DNA from: Voacanga thouarsii
Taxonomy: Eukaryota > Streptophyta > Magnoliopsida > Gentianales > Apocynaceae
Reading direction: 5' to 3'
Assembly (NCBI GenBank): GCA_026120185.1
Contig: JANUWF010002057.1
Coordinates: 744,001-808,000, forward strand
DNA: 64,000 nt
Position numbers and translations under genes: made by a program. The notes under the pieces were generated by a model. That model made no database searches, was not told where the DNA came from, and saw nothing but the letters and a program-made list of their open reading frames with translations. Positions 56,164 to 64,000 of the stretch are shown here, piece after piece; the stretch's first letter is position 1, and every line of letters begins with the position of its first letter.

Positions 56164-57673
56164 TTGGAGAGACCCATGCCATCCATAGAGAAGCTACCTA
56201 AACTTGAGTTCAAACTTCTTCCATCTTATCTAAAATATGCATTTCTGGAAGGAACATCTGACTTACCTGTAATAATTGCTGCATCTTTGATAGGTAATCA
56301 AGAGGATAAGCTAATGAGAGTTCTAAGGGCTCACAAAAAACCTTTGCGATGGACTATAGTTGGTATTCGAAACATCGGTCCTACAGTTTGCATGCACCGA
56401 ATCAATATGGAAGAGAATTACAAGCCTAAAGTCTGACCCAAAGGCATCTAAATCCTAATATGAAGGAGGTAGTCAAAGTTGAGATATTGAAACTCCTTGC
56501 AGCAAGTATTATCTATCATATATCTAATTCTACATGGGTAAGTCCTATACAAGTAGTTTCTAAGAAAGAGAGGTTCACTGAAATCTAAAATGAAAATAAT
56601 AAATTAATCCCTACTAGGAATATTACAAGGTGGAGAGTCTGTATTGATTATAGACAATTGAATTCCTTCATAAGAAAGGACTATTTTCCTCTCCCATTCA
56701 TTGACCAAATATTAGAAAAGTTAGCAAGACAAGAATTTTATTGTCTCTTAGATAGGTACTCAGGGCATAATAAGATTGTTGTTACTCCTGAAGATCAGGA
56801 AAAGACCACTTTTACATGTCCATATGGTACGTTTGTGTATAAGAGAATGCCTTTTGGATTATGTAATGCTCTTTCTACTTTTCGGAGATACATGATGAAA
56901 ATATTCTCTGGTTATATTGAGAAATGCATAAAGTGTTCATGGATGAATTTTCTGTATTTGGTTTTTCTTTTGATTATTGTTTAGATAATCTAACATTGAT
57001 TTTGAATCATTGTGAAGAGAGTAACCTTGCTCTCAATTGGAAAAAAATGCCACTTCATGATAAGAGAGAGGATAATACTTAGGCACAAGATTTCAGCTAA
57101 AAGTACTGAGATGGACCATGCAAAAATTGAAGTGATTGAAAAATTAGCCCCCTCCCAATTATCAATCAAGGATGTTCTGAGCTTTTTGGGCCATGCAGGG
57201 TTTTACAAATGTTTCATCAAGGATTTTTTTCTCATCTCTCAGCCCTTGTGTGATTTACTTGTTAAAGATGTCTCATTTAATTTTGATGATAATTGTTTGC
57301 AAGCTTTCTACAGGCTAAAGGAGAAGCTCGTCTCAGCACCTATTGTGATTGTACTGGATTGGAACTTACCATTTGAGATTATGTGTGATACTAATGATGT
57401 AGCAGTTGGAGCAGTTTTGGGCCAGAGAAAAGACAAGATATTCCGAGTAATTTACTATGCTATCGTGTCTTGAATGCTGCCCAACAAAATTATGCCACAA
57501 CAGAAAAAGAGTTATTGGTTGTAGTCTTTGCATGTGATAAGTTTAGGTCTTACCTAATAGGTTCACATATTATCATTTATACTGATCACTCTGCATTAAA
57601 GTATCTGTTGCGAAACATGATGCCAAACATAGGCTCATTAAATGGATTTTGTTATTGCAAGAGTTTAATTTAG
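56164..57673 (+). pseudogene. RT-RNase H region of element B
   Basis: KLPKLEFKLLPSYLKYAFL, LRAHKKPLRWTIVGIRNIGP and CMHRINMEE (56164-56430) lead into RT. The RT frame has RWRVCIDYRQLN, FPLPFIDQILEKLA, CLLDRYSGHNKI, FTCPYGTF and RMPFGLCNALSTF. Just before the catalytic F-M-D-D motif a one-base loss shifts the frame, and the motif itself reads Met-Asp-Glu in the other frame (about 56935-56955), so the second Asp is also gone. Thumb (57012 on) and RNase H (FEIMCDTNDVAVGAVLGQ, ATTEKELLVVVFA, IYTDHSALKYLL) follow with a TGA at 57471. Confidence 0.88.
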
Positions 57674-59092
57674 AAGTTAGAGATAAAAAGGGTTCAGAAA
57701 ATATAGTTGTTGATCATCTTTCTAAGATACCTCAAGTTCATGAAATTGTTCCTATCAATGAATCCTTCCCTGATGAGCAACTCTTTACAATAATGACATC
57801 TAGCACTCCTTGGTATGCAGACTTTACAAATTACTTAGCCAGTAACATTTTCCTTCCTGAACTCAATCTTCAACAAAAGAAAAAATTTATTTCTAATATT
57901 AAGCATTATTTTTTAGATGATCCTTTTTTATATAAAATGTGTGTTGATAATGTGATTCGGAGATGCATTCCTAAGTTTGATGTACATGATATCCTTTATC
58001 ATTGGCATACTGGAGAGGTTGGAGGATATTTTGGTCCTACAAGAATAGCAATTAAGGTATTGTAGTCTGGATTTTATTGGCCTACTTTGTTTAAGGATTG
58101 TTATAACTTTGTTCGTCTTGTGATAGGTGCCAAAGAAGTGAAAACATTTCTAAAAGGCATAAGATGCCTTTAACTAACATCTTTGTGGTAAAACTTTTTA
58201 ATGTTTGGGGAATAGATTTATGGGGCCTTTTCCTAAATCTTTTTCCAATGAATATATCTTAGTGGTTGTTGATTATGTGTCCAAATGGGTGGAGGCCATT
58301 GCTACTTCTACTAATGATGCTAAAGTGGTAGTGAAGTTTCTTCAGAAAAATATTTTTAGTTGTTTTGGTACACCGTGGGCCCTGATTAGTGATGAAAGCA
58401 CACGTTTCATTAATAAGCAAATAGAGAAATTGTTGAAAAATTATGCAGTCACTCATAGGATAGCCACACCATACCATCCGCAAACAAGTGGTCAAGTAGA
58501 GGTATTTAATAGAGAAATTAAAAGAATTCTTGAAAAAACTATTAACACCTCTAGAACTAATTGGTCTGTCAAGCTAGATGATGCATTATGGGCATATAGG
58601 ACTTCATATAAAACACCCATAGGTATGACCCTTTATCGTCTAATGTTTGGAAAAGCTTGTTACTTACCTATTGAGTTAGAGCATAAACCTTTTTGGGTTG
58701 TTAACCATTTAAATTTTGATTTGCAAGCTACAGGTGAAAATCGAGCATTAGAGCTGAATGAATTGGAGGACTTTCATATGGAAGCCAATGAGAATACTCG
58801 TATTTACAAAGAAAGGACCAAAAGGCTTCATGATCATAAAATTCTGATGAGTGATTTTATAGTTGGGCAACAAGTTTTACTCTATAACTCACGGCTTAGA
58901 TTGTTTCTTTGTAAGCTTAAATCCAGATGGTCTGACCCTTTCACAATAACTAAAGTCTATCCTCATAGTGCAGTTGAGCTCTCTGATGGATCCACGGGAA
59001 CTTTTAAAGTGAATGGCCAGCGACTCAATCACTATTTTGGTGATGACTTTGAGAGGAATTATGTGAGTTACAATCTTCAACTCTCCCATTAA
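57649..59092 (+). pseudogene. Integrase of element B
   Basis: 57649-58065 gives the end of RNase H (VVDHLSKIP) and the integrase zinc region (ILYHWHTGEVGGYFGPTRIAIKVL), then TAG. The C-x2-C pair lies at 58119-58130 in a shifted frame. 58205-59092 is one open frame with the core: [25 protein letters not shown] (first catalytic Asp region), LISDESTRF (second Asp), [18 protein letters not shown] (Glu), then [24 protein letters not shown] and the [25 protein letters not shown]-terminal module. By family it inserts the DNA copy. The first few core residues before FMGPF are out of frame. Confidence 0.9.
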
Positions 59093-60651
59093 CAAGGCAC
59101 AGGTAAGGCATCTTTAAATAAAACGTAGATGACGCTACTTCATAAGAAAGGTAATTCTTTCTTAGCTTGCACCCTAGTGCACATTTTTTAACTTCGCATT
59201 AGAAGTACAATTGTAATTTTCCATTTTCTATGTTATTATTTATTTATTATTTTTAGTATTCTTATTCGTACTAGTTTCATTCTCTTCATTCCACTGTGAG
59301 TTCTCTTCCTGTGAATAGATTTGCATTGATATAAGTGAACGTGTGAAACTGAAATTTGGGACAGTGAGAATCCAAAGTCAAACAATTTCCAACGCCTGAA
59401 TGAATTCAACCTGGTGCTAGAATCCAATGGGCCTTCATAAACAAAAAACTTCTAATTACAAGTTGGCTCAGATCCAGCATAGTATCCAACCTAGCGACCA
59501 ACTCATAGATACAAAAATTCTGGCGCCAGAGTTCTTCTAATTAGGCATTGGATTCAGCTTGCCAACAACAATCTGGCTCAGATCCAGTGTAGAACGCACT
59601 AGTAGAAAATTTTCGACGCCAAAGTTCTTCTAATCAGGCAACGGATTTAGCTTGCCCATTCAACCTAGTACTGGATTCCTCCCATTAGGTGCCGAATTTG
59701 CGGGATAGTTAAAGCTTATCAGGTTTTCTTACTTCATTCAGGCACTAGGTTTACTGCACTCCATTTTTTTCTCCCGAAAGTTGCACCTTTGTTTTTTCCT
59801 CAAGCGTTTCAACCAATTCCTCTCCCACCGTCACTGCTGTTTTGAATCACTATTGCAGATGTGGTGCTCATTGCGAATCGATCATGTGGAGATGACTTTG
59901 CTTCAATGAAATTTAGTTTCTCTCTAGTAACTTCTCCCCCTTTGCATCTCGCGGACATGGTGAGCACTTGACTATGCGTACACAATCTTTGCATTTGCAC
60001 TGCGATTGTGACTTGTGTTTTGTGTGCCCCATGTATGATTTGGTCTTTGAGTATTTATTTTGCTGCCCATTTATTTAGTAAAACTGTCATAGGTAGGCTA
60101 TCTTACCACCAATAGCTCGTAGGTTCTAGCGAGCTCAATGATTAACAAAGAAGATTCGCTAGATTAACTTTACTCCAAAGTAGCAAAAGTGATATCCTAA
60201 CCTAAAGGAAATGTGAGATAAGGAAAGAATATTGGAAGTGTGGTAGTTAAATGGAAGTCCAAGTCTTGTGAAGTTTGAGTGAAAGTTAAGTTCTCCCAAA
60301 AGCTCTCTTGCAAAATTTTTGGATTTTCTTGTTCTATACATGTGGTGGTTGAGGTGCAAATGGTGCTATGACTTTGTTTGACTATGGTGTGATATGGATT
60401 GGATTTAACACTAGTGCACAGGAACTTTTGTCATAGAATTGTTCACCAACAGGGAACTCGATATTACTACTTGTGCTTTTTATTTTTAGTTTTAATTGAA
60501 AACAACAAAAAAGAAACCCATACAGTCCTTTATTCCTTTTGTTGTTTGACTTGGTGGAATTGTGGTAATTTTTCTGCTTTAAGGGGATTATTTGTTAGCT
60601 ATTGCACTGATCAATTTTTCACGAATCTCTTTTGCTTTTTAAGTCATTATC
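59093..60651 (+). other. Post-pol spacer of element B with a ~100-bp imperfect tandem repeat
   Basis: Non-coding. ggctcagatccag recurs at 59465 and 59575, and gttcttctaat(t/c)aggca at 59531 and 59624, so two units of 93-110 bp are present at 59460-59665. gcgcc.(g/a)agttc cores recall the tggc.ccagg motifs in element A. Nothing else is recognised up to the ATG at 60652. Confidence 0.65.
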
Positions 60652-61966
60652 ATGGCTAGTGGAACTGGTGCTAGGCGTAAAAATGCTAGCAACAGACCCC
60701 ACCCACTATCTTCTTCTGTTCTTCCAGTCACTTTATCTTCCTCTCCCTTATTAGTACCCGAGTTTAGGAATAATGCCAGTAAGGATTGATATGAGAAATG
60801 CAAATGTTGCAAATTAATTATTAAGAAAACCATTCATTCTGAGGTCGATGTTGCGTTTCATTTGCATACGCCCTTTTCTTCAATTAGGATGGGAACTAAT
60901 CCTCTATCTTCCTCCTTACTTCTATCCTGATCTTGTTCGCTAATTCTATGCCAATATTGAGGACAAAGGTCTAAGGCTCACTGATATTCACTCTAGTGTT
61001 AGGGGCATTCCTATTACAATTTCACATTCTACTCTCTCTACTATCTTCTAATTTGCTGATGGGAGAGATGATATTCACTTTGGCACAAATAGGATGTTTA
61101 CCGACCCGAGCTTTAGTCTCCTTCAGATTTTAGATAGCTTAGGTGCTTAGGTCATTCCTCGCACTTCGAATCCTCAAAGGGCTTCTATGCATGCTTATAA
61201 CCCCAGTCTCACTGATTGTCTCCTCCCTTACCTTGTCAATTTTAATGTTATGCCACGAGTGAGTAGTCTAAATGAGATTAGGAATTATGATGTCTATGTG
61301 TTATATAACCTCATTACTGGCATGGGAGACTCTCTTGCACCTCTTGGCAATGTAATTCTGATGGAAATCTTATCCTCTGCTCATGCTGCGAGACCTACAA
61401 AAGCCTTATGTTTTCCTAGACTCCTTTCCTGTGTCTTTGAGTCTGCCAATGATGATTTTGCGAGTGAGGTAAAAAAGGACACCACTTCTTCAAGTATCTT
61501 GGGTATGGTTAGTATTACTAACCTAGGATATTCCTGATCTAGAACTGGTGTGTGGATATATAAAGGCCAACCAGTTCCTTCTCGTGCCTCCACATCTTCT
61601 GCCCCTTTATCATCCACCGCACCCTCTTCTTCCACTTAGCCACCACCTTCACTTGCTACTGCTACCCCTATTCCTCCATCTCCTGTGGCACCTTCTACTA
61701 GCTCCCCAATTTTACCTACTGATCTCTCTGTTCCTTTGAGACATATGCAGGCTTAACTTTTGCAGCTTCAGCAAGGTTAGCAACACATTATTACCCGGTT
61801 GGATTACTAGGAATGTTTGCTCACACAGCTCTATCAACATACGTTTCCTGGTGAACACTTTGGTGGCCCCACACGTGTATCCACTGATGATGATGACGAC
61901 TTCGACAGTGCTAAGGACTCGGGTGATGATGAGGGATCTGGTGGCTCTGATGAGCATGGTGCCTGA
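60652..61966 (+). pseudogene. Post-pol ORF remnant of element B
   Basis: Starts MASGTGARRKNASNRP and ends in a D/E/G/S-rich tail (DDDDF, then SGGSDEHGA). A 116-residue open stretch at 61187-61537 (PSLTDCLLPYLVNFNVMPRVSSLNEIRNYDVY, LITGMGDSLAPLGNVILMEIL) corresponds to the middle of the Athila-type post-pol protein, whose better-kept relative is in element A. A Ser/Pro/Leu-rich stretch lies at 61560-61740. Many stops break it. The order (basic start, globular middle, acidic end) matches A. Confidence 0.65.
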
Positions 61967-63463
61967 TGCTCCTTGCTCCCCTTTCACTTGATGCCAGGAC
62001 AGTTGGTTTCTTGTTTATTTCTTTCTGTTCTTATTGCTATCATTGCAGACACTGCTAGCCTTAAGTGTGGGGGAGGCATTTCATGCTTTAATTGTTTTAT
62101 GTTGATTTTAGAAATTTTCTTTTGAAATAGTGTTGCCTGCATTAGTCCACCTTACCTTTTTCCTTCTCCTCCACTCTTTTTGAATGGATTCCAAACTATC
62201 TTGGTGTCTGTCTCTAATTTGGTTGATAAAGTATATGTTCTATATTTCTTATAACTTTTGCATGACTTTTTTCGCGCACCAATGACCATTGTACTACTTT
62301 ACAAATACTTTATATTATTCTTAAGTTAGATTTTCTTGAAGACTTTTGTAATCATCCTAGAACTTACTTTAATACCTCTTGAGGTAAAATAAGAAGGCAT
62401 TCATGATTTTTCTTCGAAATGATAGTCATACGCCTTCTTTGGATAGTTTGAACCTTTTAAGCTTACCTTGTGAATTATCCCTAGTGCTTTTTGTGCCTGA
62501 ATGTATGAATTTCTTTCATGAACCAGTGAATTTATTGACCCATTATCTCGTTGTGAGGGCTTGATTTATGCTTCAATTCTTTTATTGTTCCTTATGATTT
62601 ACGTACAAGTTTAAAAAAGGAAAGTTGTTGTCCTAAGTAGGAAAATCTAAGCGGAATCTCATTACTTGTATAAACAACTACTATTTTGTAGTTGGCTTTC
62701 ATCTTTTATATTGTTTGATCAATATCATGTGTATGGGGTGATAAAGAGGATAAGCGTTCATTGTATTATATGTTGAATCATGGGATTCTAATGTTGGGAG
62801 CCTTACTATTTCACTCTTTAGAACTAGTGTAAAATATGCAAATAATGCAAAATAAATAGTGAAAAAAAAAGGAAAGAAAGAAATAAAACAATACAAGAAG
62901 AAGAGTAGCAGTTTGTTGATTTGGACTGATTGTAAGGCCAGCCATGGTGTTGAGTTTTCACAATGTTGCTGATTGTTGCAGCAAGTATGATGGTGAGGCT
63001 ACAAAGATTTTTTAGGCTGCAAAACAAAGGATTGGAGTTTTTGTTGTGTTTTGATATTATCTTTTTCTTGCAAGCTCTCTTCTTTTTGTATTTTGTTATA
63101 CTATATCTTTCGATTGTTAGTCCAACTCCCTAGCCTTACATAACAAGCGCTAAAGTCCTACCTAATCTAAATAGAATCATGATACACCTCAATTAGTGGA
63201 GAGAGAATATGAAAACTAAGCCTATGAAATGCATATTTTATTTGAAATACACTCTTCCAATGATTTGAGAATTGTGTTAGGTATTTGTTTTGCACTACTA
63301 GTCATTATCTCACTGACGCAAGTCTTGTATTTTTTATGAGAAGTACATGTGCATTTGTTTTATTGGCATAAACAGATGAAGCATTTGAGATATTATCTTG
63401 GAGCCTTTGTGTGTAGACATTTGGTTTTCTGAACTTGATTTTGCTTGGGGACAAGCAAACATC
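61967..63463 (+). other. 3' non-coding region of element B
   Basis: Contains an internal PPT-like ttaagtgtgggggaggc (62061-62077) just after the post-pol ORF, and otherwise AT-rich sequence with no ORF of note up to the terminal PPT. Confidence 0.7.
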
Positions 63464-63482
63464 TAAGTGTGGGGGAGTTTGA
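63464..63482 (+). other. Polypurine tract of element B
   Basis: aagtgtgggggagtttga, directly before the 3' LTR and preceded by cttggggacaagcaaaca, the usual Athila context. Confidence 0.92.
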
Positions 63483-64000
63483 TGTATTAGTATTGCATTA
63501 AATATATTATGTGATTTTTAGATAAATTATGTCAAGTTTAATGCAATACGATATTTACTTGGACAATTTACTCTCTTTTGTGTTTATTTGGTTCTTCTAG
63601 GGACTTGAATGAAAAATTGAAGGATTGAAGAGTAATTATAAAGCATTCATCCGTTTGGAGAGTTGAAGCGGTGGCCTGATTCATGAAGTGGGCGGCTGAC
63701 TCAACTCTCCAACATATTCCAGCCCGAGTTTGAGTTCGTAAGAGGCCAAATTTCATTGCGGAAGGTTAAAAAAGAGAAGGATGAGGAGTTTCTGGGGATG
63801 AACCAATAGCAGCAACAAGAGAAGATTGTTGTTTTCCCTAAAATAGGATTAGGCTTTACTTTCTTTGGGGATTTGCTATAATTGAGACAGGTTTTCATTG
63901 TTAGAGCACAGTGGAAGAAATCCGTTAATAAAAGTTGGAGACTGTATTGAAACACAGTTATGTTTTCTTTTATTTTCTCTTTTAATTCTTTCTTGAATTT
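63483..64000 (+). repeat. 3' LTR of element B, first 518 bp
   Basis: Matches 37944 onward; runs off the window. Relative to the 5' copy it has a short insertion around 63675-63705 (tgattcatgaagtgggcggc region) and scattered substitutions. Confidence 0.92.

Larger units (their letters stand above)
37944..64000 (+). mobile_element. Element B: Athila-like Ty3/gypsy retrotransposon, interrupted, runs off the window
   Basis: 5' LTR pieces 37944-38921 and about 53402-53624, PBS 53626, gag, protease, RT, RNase H, integrase, a post-pol ORF, PPT 63464-63482 and the first 518 bp of the 3' LTR (63483 on). Pol order (protease, RT, RNase H, integrase), a DLG(T/A)S protease, the tggcg.(c)gttgccg.gga PBS and an ORF after pol mark the Athila group. 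Element A sits inside its 5' LTR. Total own sequence in the window is about 11.6 kb. Confidence 0.9.

Noticed and set aside
1..64000. CRISPR arrays, rRNA genes, operons, phage or bacterial defence systems
   Set aside because: None is present. All tandem repeats lack the regular repeat-spacer form, and gene structure is that of a plant nucleus.

Overview
The window looks like nuclear DNA of a eudicot plant. It holds two intron-bearing or single-exon plant genes in the first 13 kb, long AT-rich spacers, and about 50 kb of nested, decayed LTR retrotransposons. The species cannot be told from the sequence.

Layout. Bases 1-2300 are AT-rich spacer with one MITE-like inverted repeat (803-1307). Bases 2713-7763 carry a complete three-exon gene for the catalytic subunit of a type-1 Ser/Thr protein phosphatase (plant TOPP/PP1), whose 4.0-kb first intron holds a three-copy 156-bp tandem repeat. 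Bases 11062-12531 carry a single-exon gene for a secreted Pro/His/Tyr-rich, extensin-like wall protein. From about 14.2 kb onward the window is transposon sequence: a decayed Ty3/gypsy element with a second RNase H (Tat-like, 14.2-22.6 kb) that carries an antisense gene remnant resembling a plant mobile domain; a 1.2-kb foldback repeat (23.2-24.3 kb); a Ty1/copia element (24.4-31.6 kb) whose RT is fused by deletion to a truncated 3' LTR; a small MITE (32.4-32.6 kb); and the 3' end of a minus-strand copia element (about 33.5-37.9 kb) with a solo LTR inside it.

The last 26 kb is a nest of Athila-like gypsy elements. Element B (37944 to beyond 64000) has gag, protease, RT, RNase H, integrase and a post-pol ORF. 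Its 5' LTR is split by element A (38922-53401), which has matching 1433-bp LTRs and a gag remnant but has lost all of pol. The post-pol ORF of A is split in turn by element C (43557-47989), a gag-protease-only retrotransposon without RT or integrase, and by a solo copia LTR D (48621-50362). In both cases the host reading frame resumes exactly once one target-site copy is discounted, so the order B, then A, then C and D is supported by the sequence.

How the parts relate. Only the phosphatase and the wall-protein genes look functional. A and C lack the enzymes for their own copying and would have needed partners in trans; B is an obvious type of helper for A (same PBS class, same post-pol ORF type, same duplicated polypurine motif). 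All retroelement proteins here are interrupted by stops, frameshifts or lost catalytic residues. Boundaries, repeats and reading frames were read by eye, without alignment or database search.
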